A stretch of 50,431 nucleotides of DNA, taken from the NCBI GenBank assembly GCA_947073515.1, contig CAMTMC010000013.1, positions 1 to 50,431 of the forward strand, read 5' to 3'. Positions 31,972 to 40,849 of the stretch are shown here, piece by piece (within the stretch, counting starts at the first letter, position 1; every line of letters begins with the position of its first letter). Below the pieces are notes generated by a model, which saw only the letters and a list, made by a program, of their open reading frames with translations, had not been told where the DNA came from and did not search any database. A program made the position numbers and the translations under genes. The stretch comes from an uncultured bacterium. GTDB lineage: Bacteria; Bacillota; Clostridia; Oscillospirales; Oscillospiraceae.

Positions 31972-32918
31972 CTCGTCTCCCCCTTTCCTACCAGCCGGAT
32001 TCTGGGATCAAAAATCATCATGAGTACATCGCCCAGGAACACGCCGATGACACCCAGCGTGGCATAGATCACCACACAGCCCTGCACCACGTTCAGGTCG
32101 TACCGGGAGATGGCGTCGGTCAGCAGGGGGCCCATACCGGGGGTGGAGAAGAACCGCTCCGCCAGCAGGGAGCCGCTGATGGTCAGCAGGAAGGACGCGG
32201 GGATGTACTGAGCCAGAGGCACGAAGGCGTTTTTCAGCACGTGCCTGATCATGATGTTGCGGTTGGACATACCCTTGATCCGGGCCAGGCGGATGTAGTC
32301 CTTGTTCATCTCATCCACCATGTAGCGCCGGGTCCACAAGGCATAGTGGGCAATGGAGGCCAGGGACAGACAGGCGATGGGCAGGATGCTGCTGATTCCC
32401 GGTCTCCGGGTGGAGTACAGGGAGGGCAACCCCAGCACATGGGCACCGAATACCAGGATCAACGAGTACGACACCAATGGCGGCACCGCGTTGATGAATA
32501 CGGTGTACGCCGTTCCGATGTGGTCCGGTATCTTATCTTTATTCATGGCCTGAAGAATGCCCAGGGGGATACCTATGGCCAGGGCAATCAGCAGAGCGCT
32601 GACGCCCAGGCGCATAGATACCATGAAACGCTCGGAAATGACTTTCAGCACGGGGACACCGGTCTGGATCCGGCGGGAGTCCCCGAAGTCAAAACGAACC
32701 AGTCCGCCATAGTAGCGGAGCAGCTGCTCTCCAATCGGATCCAGAAGTCCGGCCGCCCGCAGCCGTTCGTTTTTCTCCTCTTCCGACAGTTTGTTCACCT
32801 GATCTTCGGTGAAGTAGTACTCGTTTGGCAGCATCCGGAGGAGCAGAAATACGATGGTGGCTACGACCAGGACTGTCAGAAGGGATTGCAGCAGTCTCTT
32901 GATCGTATATTTAATCAT
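31968..32918 (-). CDS. oppB: OppB-like oligopeptide ABC permease
   Basis: 316 residues from ATG 32918, two bases after the oppA stop. It has six predicted helices. TM1 (IKRLLQSLLTVLVVATIVFLLLRMLP) is typical of OppB/DppB. The periplasmic-type loop contains DPIGEQLLRYYGGLVRFDFGDS. The cytoplasmic loop carries RARIKGMSNRNIMIRHVLKNA-type sequence (the EAA loop region). Confidence 0.95.
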   Translation of the reverse strand: MIKYTIKRLLQSLLTVLVVATIVFLLLRMLPNEYYFTEDQVNKLSEEEKNERLRAAGLLDPIGEQLLRYYGGLVRFDFGDSRRIQTGVPVLKVISERFMVSMRLGVSALLIALAIGIPLGILQAMNKDKIPDHIGTAYTVFINAVPPLVSYSLILVFGAHVLGLPSLYSTRRPGISSILPIACLSLASIAHYALWTRRYMVDEMNKDYIRLARIKGMSNRNIMIRHVLKNAFVPLAQYIPASFLLTISGSLLAERFFSTPGMGPLLTDAISRYDLNVVQGCVVIYATLGVIGVFLGDVLMMIFDPRIRLVGKGETR

Positions 32919-32920
32919 AA

Positions 32921-34894
32921 TTAGCTGTTAAAGTCAGCGAGGAAGCCCTCGTAGTCGGCGGTGGTGTAGGCCTCGGTGGAGGTCTCCCAGTTCTTGTAGG
33001 TGTAGGTCTGGCAGCCGTACATAGCCTCCATCTTGGAGTAGTCGTTGACGTGGGTCAGCTGCCACACGACCTCGTAGTTGAAGGGGATGGTCAGGGCGTG
33101 CTCCAGGAAGTAGACCTCGGCGTCCACATAGGCCTGATAGCGGGCGTCCATGTCGTCGCAGATGGCGGCGGCGGCCTTGGCCATCTCGGTGAACTCCTTG
33201 TAGGTGGCGATCAGCTCGGGAGCCTCAGCCTCGTCAACCTTGTTGATGTAGGAGTACTTGTTGGAATAGTAGGCGCCGTCGTCCTGATACAGCTCCTGGC
33301 CCAGGAAGTTCTCGGGATCGCCGTAGTCGGCGCCCCAGCCGCTGTTGTTCACGGAGTGGAGCTGAGGACCGGTGACCTCCTTGGTCAGGCTGGCCACGTA
33401 GGTCTTGATGTTGACCTTGATGTAGTTATCGCCGATGGACTCGATGATGTTCTGCAGCACGGTGGCGGCGTCCTGAGCGGCCTGGTTGCGGGCGAGGACG
33501 TAGTAGTCCATCTCCACGGGGAAGGTGACGCCCTGGGCGGTCAGCTCCTCGATGGCCTTATCCCGGTACTCGGCGGCCTTGTTGGCGTCATAGCGGCGGG
33601 GAGCATCGGTGGTATTGGTGGTGGGGTAGCCCAGCTGCTCGATGACCTTATCCACGTAGTCGGTGCCATCGGAGAAGTACAGCAGGCCCTTCATGGTGTA
33701 GGCCAGGTTCTCACAGTGGGTGGGGTAGATGAAGTTATCACGGGCCCAGCGGGCGGTGAGGTCCATGCCGTAGTAGATGGACTTACGGAAGTTCTCGTTG
33801 GCAGCCGCAGTGTTCCAGTTCACATCGGGGTTGCCCTGAGCATCCAGCTTGTTGAAGTTGAAGTGCATCTGATAGGAATACTTACGGGGACGCTTCTCCA
33901 CCAGCTGGTCGTGGAACTCGTGGTTCTCGTCCTCATAGATGGCGCGCAGGTTGGACTCCTCCAGGTCGCACTGGTCAACCTCGCCGGTCTCATACAGCTG
34001 GTCGTCCAGGTTGGTGTCGCCCATCATACGGATGGTGACGGTATCGAACAGGGAGGCGTCCTTATCCCAGTAAGCGGGGTTCTTGGTCAGCACCTTCTCG
34101 TTGTTCATGATGTAGGAGGTGATGGTGTAGGGGCCGCTGTACCACATCTGCTCGTTGGACATACCGACCATGTTATCCACGCCCAGCTCATCGATCAGGG
34201 CCTGGGACAGGGGGTACAGGCAGGCAGAGGTAGCCACGGTGTCGAAGTAGGGGGCGTTCTTGGAGCAGTGGTAGATCAGGGTGTTCTTGTCGGGGGACTC
34301 GATGCCCACCATCTCCAGGAACTTGGTGGTGTCCAGGGCCATAGCCTCGGCGGCCTCCAGCTCCTTGGTGTACTCATAGTACTCACCGGCGCCGGCGATC
34401 ATGGCGATGGGCATGGAGGTGTTGTTGCCGGCGTTCTTGTGGTAGTTCAGAACCCACTCCAGGCCGGTGACCCAGTCCTGAGCGGTGAGGTCGGCCTTGT
34501 AGTTGCCGTTCACGTCAACCCAGGTCACGCCGTCACGGAGCTTGAAGGTCCAGGTCAGGCCGTCATCCTCAGAGCCCCACTCGGTGGCCACGGCGGGCTG
34601 CAGCACGCCCTTGTTGTCGATCTCCAGCAGGGGGGCGTAGGCGTTGCACAGCACGTTCAGGTCCTTGGCCTGCTCGGTGTTCTGGATGAAGAAGTTCTCC
34701 AGCTCACGAGTGCCGGAGGCCTCCCACAGGACAATCTCCTTGATGGGCTCGCCGCCGTTGCTGGGGGCGTTGCTGCCGGAGCCGGAATTGCCGCCGTTGT
34801 TCGCGGGGGTCTTTCCGCCGCCACCGCCGCAGGCGGCGAGCAGCATGGTGGCCGCGAGGGCCAGGGACAGCATCTTGATTCTCTTTGCTTTCAT
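32921..34894 (-). CDS. oppA: OppA-like peptide-binding lipoprotein
   Basis: 657 residues from ATG 34894, preceded by AGGAGG; ATG 34909 overlaps the RBS. The lipobox is LLAACG, with the lipidated Cys at ~22, then a Gly/Asn/Ser spacer. The rest is an SBP_bac_5 domain with LNVLCNAYAPLLEID near the start and DDGLTWTFKLRDGVTW, the family's central motif. It is at the larger end for the family (500-560 usual), with insertions near the C-terminus. It delivers oligopeptides to OppBCDF. The substrate may be supplied by extracellular peptidases. Confidence 0.95.
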   Translation of the reverse strand: MKAKRIKMLSLALAATMLLAACGGGGGKTPANNGGNSGSGSNAPSNGGEPIKEIVLWEASGTRELENFFIQNTEQAKDLNVLCNAYAPLLEIDNKGVLQPAVATEWGSEDDGLTWTFKLRDGVTWVDVNGNYKADLTAQDWVTGLEWVLNYHKNAGNNTSMPIAMIAGAGEYYEYTKELEAAEAMALDTTKFLEMVGIESPDKNTLIYHCSKNAPYFDTVATSACLYPLSQALIDELGVDNMVGMSNEQMWYSGPYTITSYIMNNEKVLTKNPAYWDKDASLFDTVTIRMMGDTNLDDQLYETGEVDQCDLEESNLRAIYEDENHEFHDQLVEKRPRKYSYQMHFNFNKLDAQGNPDVNWNTAAANENFRKSIYYGMDLTARWARDNFIYPTHCENLAYTMKGLLYFSDGTDYVDKVIEQLGYPTTNTTDAPRRYDANKAAEYRDKAIEELTAQGVTFPVEMDYYVLARNQAAQDAATVLQNIIESIGDNYIKVNIKTYVASLTKEVTGPQLHSVNNSGWGADYGDPENFLGQELYQDDGAYYSNKYSYINKVDEAEAPELIATYKEFTEMAKAAAAICDDMDARYQAYVDAEVYFLEHALTIPFNYEVVWQLTHVNDYSKMEAMYGCQTYTYKNWETSTEAYTTADYEGFLADFNS

Positions 34895-34965
34895 TATGAT
34901 CCTCCTCATACATATTTCAAATCAAACGGAACCTTCCGCCGGGGGCAAGGTACCCAGGGACCTCA

Positions 34966-35009
34966 CTTCCGCGCCGTCAGGCGCGGAAGAAATAGCCCCG
35001 GGGCTATTT
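34966..35009. terminator. Tandem hairpins between the M18 aminopeptidase gene and oppA
   Basis: CTTCCGCGCC (34966-34975) pairs with GGCGCGGAAG (34980-34989), loop GTCA. It is directly followed by a perfect 20-base palindrome at 34990-35009. On the minus strand the region ends transcription of the peptidase genes upstream of oppA. T-runs are poor, so read-through is possible. No clear promoter was found for oppA. Confidence 0.5.
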
Positions 35010-35063
35010 GCCCGCGTCGGAAGCGTCCGTCTAACTTGCCGGGTAGAAGGCCATCTGAGGGTA

Positions 35064-36374
35064 TCAGATGACGGTGTAGCCGTCCGGGCCGTTGTCCGCC
35101 AGCTGGGTGCGGTAGAAGGCGGCCAGCGCCCGGAGGAGATGGCTGGTGTCCTCCACGCCGCCGGTCTCATAGGGGGAGTGCATGGCCAGCTGGGCCAGGC
35201 CCAGGTCCACGGTGTTTAGGGAGACGTGCTTGTTGGACAGGTTCCCCAAGGTGGAGCCGCCCGGCACGTCAGACCGGTTGGCGTAAACCTGGACGGGCAC
35301 GCCCGCCCCCTTGCAGATGACCTGGAACAGGCCGGCGGACACGCTGTCGGTGGTATATTTCTGATTGGCGCTGTACTTGATCACCACGCCGCCGTTCATG
35401 TGGGGGTGGTTGGTCTTGTCGGCCTTGTCCGGGTGGTTGGGGTGGATGGCGTGGCCGTTGTCAGCGGAGACCATCATGCTGCTGGCCAGGGCCATCTGGT
35501 GCTCCTCTGGGGTGCGGCCCAGCAGGGCGCTGATCCGGGAGAGGGTAAAGTCCAGCAGGTTGGAGTCGGCGCCCTGCTTGGTGGCGCTGCCCACCTCCTC
35601 GTTATCGAAGATGGCGCAGACGGGGATAGTGTGCTGGGTGGAGCCGCAGTCGATCAGGCCCCGGACGCAGCTCCAGGCGCACTGGAGGTCATCCAGCTTG
35701 GGGCTGGAGATGAACTGGCGGCCAGCGCCCCAGACCCGGCCCTCCTCCCGGAGGTACAGGAACAGGTCGCCGCCCAGGATGTCCTCCTCCGCCTCCCCGG
35801 CGGCCTGGGCCACCAGCTGGGAGAACTTCCCGGCGGTGTCCCCCTGGCCCATCAGGGGCAGGGTGTCCACCTGGGGGTTCAGGGCCACGCCCTTGTTGAC
35901 CTCCCGGTTCATGTGGATGGCCAGGTTGGGGATCAGCAGCAGATCCTGATCCAGGTTCACCAGCTTGGTGAAAACCCGGCCGCCCTTGCTGACGGTGACC
36001 CGCCCGGCCACGGACAGGGGCCGGTCCAGCCAGGCCCCCAGGATGGCACCGCCATAGACCTCGGTGTTCAGCTGGACGTAGTGCTCGCCGGCCACCTCCG
36101 GGACAGCCTTCACTTTAAAGGTGGGGGCGTCGCTGTGGGCGGAGGCGATCATGAACCCGGAGGCCTCCCCCTCGGGCACCCGGAAGGCGATGATGGAGGA
36201 GCCGTTGCGGGTGAGATAGTAGCCCGCCCCGGGCTTCAGCTCCCAGGGACGGCCCTCGTACAGGGGGGTGAAGCCGGCCTCCTCCAGAAGGCTCTGGAAG
36301 TTGGCCACGGCGTGAAAACAGCTGGGGGAACGCTGGATGAAGTCCAGCAGCTGGCGGGATGTCTGTTCAAACAT
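35064..36374 (-). CDS. M18-family metallo-aminopeptidase
   Basis: 436 residues from ATG 36374, directly after the pepT stop; its RBS (GTGGAGG) lies within the end of pepT. Metal-site motifs of the M18 (aspartyl aminopeptidase/LAP4) family are visible: ASAHSDAP near residue 78, FDNEEVGSATKQGADS near 255 and SADNGHAIHPNH near 310. HMNGGVVIKYSANQKY and the ETGGVEDTSHLLRAL-like end also match. It uses two zinc ions, releases N-terminal residues, is cytosolic, and would degrade peptides imported by Opp. Confidence 0.95.
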   Translation of the reverse strand: MFEQTSRQLLDFIQRSPSCFHAVANFQSLLEEAGFTPLYEGRPWELKPGAGYYLTRNGSSIIAFRVPEGEASGFMIASAHSDAPTFKVKAVPEVAGEHYVQLNTEVYGGAILGAWLDRPLSVAGRVTVSKGGRVFTKLVNLDQDLLLIPNLAIHMNREVNKGVALNPQVDTLPLMGQGDTAGKFSQLVAQAAGEAEEDILGGDLFLYLREEGRVWGAGRQFISSPKLDDLQCAWSCVRGLIDCGSTQHTIPVCAIFDNEEVGSATKQGADSNLLDFTLSRISALLGRTPEEHQMALASSMMVSADNGHAIHPNHPDKADKTNHPHMNGGVVIKYSANQKYTTDSVSAGLFQVICKGAGVPVQVYANRSDVPGGSTLGNLSNKHVSLNTVDLGLAQLAMHSPYETGGVEDTSHLLRALAAFYRTQLADNGPDGYTVI

Positions 36375-37601
36375 TTATTTTTCCTCCACAAAGCGGTAGA
36401 CCAGATCCCACAGCACATCCACCATGGTCTCCATAGACTCCACCGGGATAAATTCAAAGCGGCTGTGGAAATTGTAGCCTCCGGTTGACAGATTGGGGCA
36501 GGGCAGGCCGGCGTAGCTCAGCCGGGCGCCGTCAGTTCCGCCCCGCACCGGCTGGATCATGGGCTCCACGCCCTGGCTGCGGAAAGCGGCGCAGGCCCTG
36601 TCGATCAGGTACATATGGTTCTCCATAACCTGGCGCATGTTGAAATAGCTGTCCTTGATGTCCACCTGGACAGTGCCCTCCCCCCAGCGGGTGTTGAGCT
36701 GGGCGGCCACGGCGGCGAGCCAGTCCTTCTGGCCCTGGAACTTCTGGGCGTCGTGCTCCCGCAGGGCGTATTTCATCACGCAGCCCTCAATGTTCCCCCG
36801 GATCGATACCAGGTGATAAAAGCCCTGGTAGCCCTCGGTAAAAGCGGGCTGCTGGTTGTGGGGCAAGAGCCCCTGGAACTCACAGGCCACGGCGGCGGCG
36901 TTGATCATCTTGTCCTTGGCCGCCCCGGGGTGGATATTCCGGCCCTGGATGGTGACCATGGCGGTGGCGGCGTTGAAGTTCTCGTACTCCACCTCGCCCA
37001 GAGGGCCGCCGTCCACAGTGTATGCCACATCAGCGCCGAACTTTTTCACATCGAAATACTTGGTGCCGCTGCCCACCTCCTCATCGGGGGTGAAGGCCAC
37101 ACGGATCTTCCCGTGGGGCGGGGCGTCGGGGGCCATCAGCCTCTGGGCCAGGGTGACGATCTCAGCCACGCCCGCTTTGTCATCGGCGCCCAGGAGGGTG
37201 GAACCGTCAGTGACCACCAGGTGCTTTCCCACGCACTCCTCCAGCTGGGGGAACTGCTCTACGGACAGCACATAGCCGCCCGCCCCGTCTAAGGGGATGT
37301 CGCCGCCCTGGTAATCTACAATCCGGGGCTTAATATTGGCCCCGGACACGGCGGCGCTGGTATCCATGTGGGCCACCAGGCCCAAGACCTTGCCCCCTTC
37401 CCCCGCTGTGGCGGGGATGGTGGCGGTCACATAGCCATACTGATCCTGCTCAACCTCAGACAGCCCCAGCTGGATCAGCTCCTCCGCCAGCCTCTTGCCC
37501 AGCGCCAGCTGGTTGGGGGTGGAGGGGTAGCTTGTGCTCTCCTCGTCCGAGGTTGTATCCATAGAGCAATACTCCAGGAAGCGGTCCAGCACAGTTTTCA
37601 T
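36375..37601 (-). CDS. pepT: PepT, peptidase T (tripeptide aminopeptidase)
   Basis: 408 residues from ATG 37601. The M20B motifs are GLVAHMDTS (metal His), LGADDKAGVAEI (bridging Asp) and VAFTPDEEVGSGTKYFD (catalytic Glu and metal Glu), with further GNIEGCVMKYALREHD-type sequence near the lid domain. It matches PepT length (~408). It removes the N-terminal residue from tripeptides. It is first in a pepT-M18 pair behind its own promoter and is functionally linked to the opp operon downstream. Confidence 0.97.
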   Translation of the reverse strand: MKTVLDRFLEYCSMDTTSDEESTSYPSTPNQLALGKRLAEELIQLGLSEVEQDQYGYVTATIPATAGEGGKVLGLVAHMDTSAAVSGANIKPRIVDYQGGDIPLDGAGGYVLSVEQFPQLEECVGKHLVVTDGSTLLGADDKAGVAEIVTLAQRLMAPDAPPHGKIRVAFTPDEEVGSGTKYFDVKKFGADVAYTVDGGPLGEVEYENFNAATAMVTIQGRNIHPGAAKDKMINAAAVACEFQGLLPHNQQPAFTEGYQGFYHLVSIRGNIEGCVMKYALREHDAQKFQGQKDWLAAVAAQLNTRWGEGTVQVDIKDSYFNMRQVMENHMYLIDRACAAFRSQGVEPMIQPVRGGTDGARLSYAGLPCPNLSTGGYNFHSRFEFIPVESMETMVDVLWDLVYRFVEEK

Positions 37602-37652
37602 TGTGGTGTTGCCTCATTTCTGCCGGATCCCCAGATCCGTTTTTGTTATCTA

Positions 37653-37682
37653 ATTGTAACAAACCAAGGCAGACAACGTCAA
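37653..37682 (-). promoter_or_regulatory. Probable sigma-A promoter for pepT
   Basis: On the minus strand TTGACG (37682-37677), an 18-base spacer and TACAAT (37658-37653). Each hexamer has five of six consensus bases. The leader to ATG 37601 would be about 45 bases. Confidence 0.6.
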
Positions 37683-38046
37683 TATGGATTTTTCATTTTT
37701 GCAAAACAGCAAAATTTTTACGTATCTGTTAACAAAATTTTCGTCCACGCTGCTGTGCTGTATTTTTTTCCGGAAACGTGGGGAATTCCATCATTCCTTC
37801 CCTATTTTTTGCGCATATTGCCGAATAAATTGTCGCAGGTTTCAGTACTTTAATGTATAAACGGCATTTATTATCGTTGAGAGGTCAATTTATCCCTATA
37901 TTTTTTGTGCAATCTGCCATGTGCAAAAACCTACCTTGGGGAGCGGCCAGCGGCCTTTCTGCAATATTTCGACTTCCAAATTTCACCTGGTGGACAAGCC
38001 AAGCCTGGGGGAGCACCCTCTGCCCGCCCCGCCCAGCGGATGTGAA
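37683..38046. other. Gene-free, partly AT-rich intergenic region
   Basis: The stretch 37602-38091 holds no gene I can support. It contains the pepT promoter at one end and the terminator of the flagellar operon at the other. Between 37690 and 37930 it is markedly AT-rich for this genome, with several T-runs; from 37930 on GC content returns to normal. I see no riboswitch core, tRNA or repeat. The open frames here lack RBSs and family resemblance. Confidence 0.6.
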
Positions 38047-38075
38047 AACGCCGCGGCTCTTTGGGCCGCGGCGTT
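38047..38075 (-). terminator. Terminator of the flagellar/chemotaxis operon
   Basis: A 10-bp GC-rich stem (38047-38056 with 38066-38075, 9-base loop). On the minus strand it is followed by TTCAC, and the stem itself ends in TT, so four T occur in a row. It lies 17 bases past the EAL/HDOD stop codon. Confidence 0.75.
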
Positions 38076-38091
38076 CCAAGCCAACGTGTCT

Positions 38092-39375
38092 TTACGGGGT
38101 GGGGGCGGCCCCGGCTGGCGCCAGGCCCTCACTGGTCTCCATCAGCTGCCGCCAGATGCCGTTCACCTCATCCAGGCACTGGAAGTAGGTATTGGTCAGC
38201 AGGTTGACGGGGATCTCCAGCTGCTCGGCCAGCTTGCCAATGGCCCCCCAGTCCGCCCGCTCATAGCTGATGGCCAGCTTGTACAGGGCGCCGCACTGGC
38301 CCGTCTGGTTGAGCAGGGCCTCCTTCACCTCTTGGGAGATGGGAAGATCCGCCAGGATCTCCTCCATAGGGGCGGCGATCAGGTAGTTCAGGGTGGAGAA
38401 CATGCCCATCAGATAGGCCTCATTCCGGGAGATCGGCAGATTCTTCGCCAGCTTCATCAGCTCGCTGCAGAAGCTGGCCCGCATGAAGGACAGCTTCAGG
38501 AACTCCTCCTGGCTGTCATCCATGCCCTCCTCCCCGTTGCCGGTGCCCAGCAGATAGATCCACTGGCGCAGCTGGCCCAGGCCCATGACCACAATGGCCT
38601 GGTGGACATCGGTGGCCCGGTTGCGCAGGGCAAAATAGCCGGAGTTGACGATCTTCAGCAGGCTGTAGGTGAGCATGGCGTCCATAGAGATGATCTGCTC
38701 AATCTCATCCACCTTGGGGTCGTCCTCGTTAATGGCCACCATCAGGCGGAAGAAGTTGCTCTGTAGATAGCTGCTGGAGTGGACGGCGGTAAACAGGTTC
38801 TCCGCCACCCAGCGGCCCTCCATGGCGTCCACCTCCATGATGAAGGCCTTCTGATACAGCTCCTCGGTGTCCACGCCGGTGGCGATACACAGCTTTTTCA
38901 TGCTGTGGGCCACCTCCACAATATTGCGGATGCTGGAATCGGTGGTGGACTTGAAGTTGATCTTAATGTAGTCAAAGCGGTCCATAATGGAGAAGTACCG
39001 GGGGGAAAACTGGAACTCATTCACCGCGATCCGATACCCCTCCTTGGCGAAGCGCTCCACAAAGCGCATAGCCAGGGGGTGGATAATCACACTGTCATCC
39101 ACCTGGATCACCAGGTCCCGGGGGTCAAAGAGTTTCGGGGTCTGCTTCATCAGCAGGGTGGTGGTAAAGGTCATAAAATTCAGCGAGCCCTTCAGCACCT
39201 TGTTGGTGTTCTGGGTCAGGAAGCTGTAAATGGTGTCGGCAGCGGCAAAGTCGTTGCTGGAGGACTCCTCGGTGGTATAGGCCTGGTTCTCCCCGTGATA
39301 CTGGATCTCATAGCCCAAGATCTTGCCCTTGAGGTCTTTGATGGGCTGCCGGACAATGTATTTGCTGCTCGTCAT
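38092..39375 (-). CDS. Degenerate EAL-HDOD signalling protein (YuxH-like)
   Basis: 427 residues from ATG 39375. Residues ~5-190 are an EAL-type domain lacking catalytic residues: GYEIQYHG replaces the EAL motif, NEFQFS replaces the DDFG metal site, and IKINFK replaces KLD. It is expected not to hydrolyse c-di-GMP. Residues ~200-395 are an HDOD domain (QIISMDAMLTYSLLKIVNSG, VVMGLGQLRQWIYLL). YuxH-family proteins have this arrangement and their role is poorly defined. It lies 15 bases after cheV, the last gene of a flagellar operon, so a regulatory role in motility is inferred. Confidence 0.85.
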   Translation of the reverse strand: MTSSKYIVRQPIKDLKGKILGYEIQYHGENQAYTTEESSSNDFAAADTIYSFLTQNTNKVLKGSLNFMTFTTTLLMKQTPKLFDPRDLVIQVDDSVIIHPLAMRFVERFAKEGYRIAVNEFQFSPRYFSIMDRFDYIKINFKSTTDSSIRNIVEVAHSMKKLCIATGVDTEELYQKAFIMEVDAMEGRWVAENLFTAVHSSSYLQSNFFRLMVAINEDDPKVDEIEQIISMDAMLTYSLLKIVNSGYFALRNRATDVHQAIVVMGLGQLRQWIYLLGTGNGEEGMDDSQEEFLKLSFMRASFCSELMKLAKNLPISRNEAYLMGMFSTLNYLIAAPMEEILADLPISQEVKEALLNQTGQCGALYKLAISYERADWGAIGKLAEQLEIPVNLLTNTYFQCLDEVNGIWRQLMETSEGLAPAGAAPTP

Positions 39376-39390
39376 GTTAGAGGCATCCCC

Positions 39391-40317
39391 TTACTTGTTT
39401 TCACTGGTGGCCAGCAGGTGGTCCATCACGTCCACCAGATGGCCGATCTCCGGCTTGCTCATCTGCTCATCGGCGCCCAGCTGGCGGCCCTTGATCCGCA
39501 TCTCCTCGCTGATGAGGGAGGAGAAGATGATCAGGGGGATCGGCTTAAAGCGGGCGTTGTCCTTCACCAGCTTGGTCAGCCGGTGTCCGTCCATCTGGGG
39601 CATCTCAATATCAGTGATAATCAGGGCCACGTCGTCACACAGGCGGTTATGTTTGGGCAGGGCGTTGAGGGTCTCCCACAGCTCCTGGCCGTTGGGGAAC
39701 ATCTTCAGGTTCACATAGCCCGCTTTGCGCAGGGACTCCTCGATCATCTTGGACAGGAGGATGGAGTCCTCCGCAATCCAGATGGGCTGCTCATTCCGGG
39801 AGCGGGGGCCCATCCTGTCGATCTCTGTCACCTGAATGGTGGTCTCAGGGGCGATTTCGGCCACAATGCGCTCAAAATCCAGAATGGTCACCAGGTCAGC
39901 GCCGCACTGGGCGATGCCGGTGGCCACGCTCTCAGACCCGCCGGCAACGGTTTTATCCGGCTTCTGGATGTCACTCCAGGAGATCCGGCTGATGCCCACC
40001 ACGGTGTGGACCCGGAAGGCGATGTACATCTTGTTGAAGTTGGTGACGATAAACAGGTCCTTGCCGCTCTTCTCCCCCGCCACGCCGTTCAGGTATTTGG
40101 GCAGATCCACCACAGTCAGGACGATGTCTCTGGGCTTGAAGATGCCCTCCACAGCGTTATGCGCGTGGGGCATAGGCTTGACGGGGGCGGACATAAGGAT
40201 CTCCCGCACCTTGGCCACATTGATGCCATATAAATTCCCGTCGATGGTGAACTCCATGATCTCGATTTCGTTGGTGCCGGACTCTAACAGGATCCCGCTG
40301 TTCTGTACTTCAGCCAT
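39391..40317 (-). CDS. cheV: CheV: CheW-like adaptor fused to a receiver domain
   Basis: 308 residues from ATG 40317, eight bases after AGGAG; GTG 40326 overlaps the RBS. A CheW domain occupies ~18-160 (IEIMEFTIDGNLYGINVAKVREIL). A CheY-like receiver is at ~175-300: acidic pair in WIAEDS, phosphoacceptor Asp in LIITDIEMPQMDG, conserved Ser in IIFSS, and Lys in MSKPEI. CheV couples receptors to CheA, and phosphorylation of its receiver contributes to adaptation (established in B. subtilis). It follows cheC-cheD by 49 bases. Confidence 0.95.
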   Translation of the reverse strand: MAEVQNSGILLESGTNEIEIMEFTIDGNLYGINVAKVREILMSAPVKPMPHAHNAVEGIFKPRDIVLTVVDLPKYLNGVAGEKSGKDLFIVTNFNKMYIAFRVHTVVGISRISWSDIQKPDKTVAGGSESVATGIAQCGADLVTILDFERIVAEIAPETTIQVTEIDRMGPRSRNEQPIWIAEDSILLSKMIEESLRKAGYVNLKMFPNGQELWETLNALPKHNRLCDDVALIITDIEMPQMDGHRLTKLVKDNARFKPIPLIIFSSLISEEMRIKGRQLGADEQMSKPEIGHLVDVMDHLLATSENK

Positions 40318-40366
40318 TTCTGACACTCCTAACTTCTCTTAAATTTCGCCGTTTGGCGCGTACACG

Positions 40367-40849
40367 CTAAAAAATGATATCCTGCCGGCCGTAGGACCGG
40401 ATGCAGCCCTGGCCGCTGGCCACGTCAAACAGCAGGGTCCGGGCCACCTTGCCCCCCACGTCCTCCGCCAGCAGGCGGATATTTTCCTGTTTCAGAATGG
40501 CGTGGACACTCTCCACATTCCGCTGGCCGATGTTGCCCAAATTGCCGCCCGCCACCTCAAACATTTTGGCCCCGCCGGCAATTTTGACGGTAATCCGGCT
40601 CCGGGAGGCCCCCCGGGCCTCCATCTGCTTCAATGTCTCCCGGATCCCAGTGTCCGCGTATTTTAAGGGAGTTTTCCTCCCTGCCTCCATATTAAGGGGC
40701 AGCATGATGTGAAGCAGCGCGCCCAGCCGCAGGCGAGGGTCATGAAAACACAGTCCAATACAAGAACCGAGGGCGTAGGTAATCAGGACGCCCTCCCCCC
40801 GGGCCATCTTCATATCCGCAATGCCCACCGTTAAACTTTTATCAGCCAT
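40367..40849 (-). CDS. cheD: CheD, receptor glutamine deamidase
   Basis: 160 residues. The start overlaps the cheC end by eight bases, so the two are translationally coupled. The catalytic Cys30 lies in ALGSCIGLC and the His47 in LLHIML, both conserved CheD positions. GGAKMF and NIGQRNV are further family motifs. CheD deamidates receptor glutamines and, when bound to CheC, stimulates CheC's CheY-P phosphatase activity; the neighbouring gene order reflects this pairing. Confidence 0.97.
   Translation of the reverse strand: MADKSLTVGIADMKMARGEGVLITYALGSCIGLCFHDPRLRLGALLHIMLPLNMEAGRKTPLKYADTGIRETLKQMEARGASRSRITVKIAGGAKMFEVAGGNLGNIGQRNVESVHAILKQENIRLLAEDVGGKVARTLLFDVASGQGCIRSYGRQDIIF

Noticed and set aside
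33050..35071. Open frame of 673 codons on the plus strand
   Set aside because: Antisense to oppA, with low-complexity Val/Gly/Leu composition and no RBS.
37602..38091. Riboswitch, especially c-di-GMP type, in the AT-rich gap
   Set aside because: I looked for the conserved GEMM core and other leader motifs and saw none; a covariance search would settle it.
37853..38188. Possible small gene in the gap between pepT and the flagellar operon
   Set aside because: No RBS, no family resemblance, and it runs through the terminator and into the EAL/HDOD gene on the other strand.
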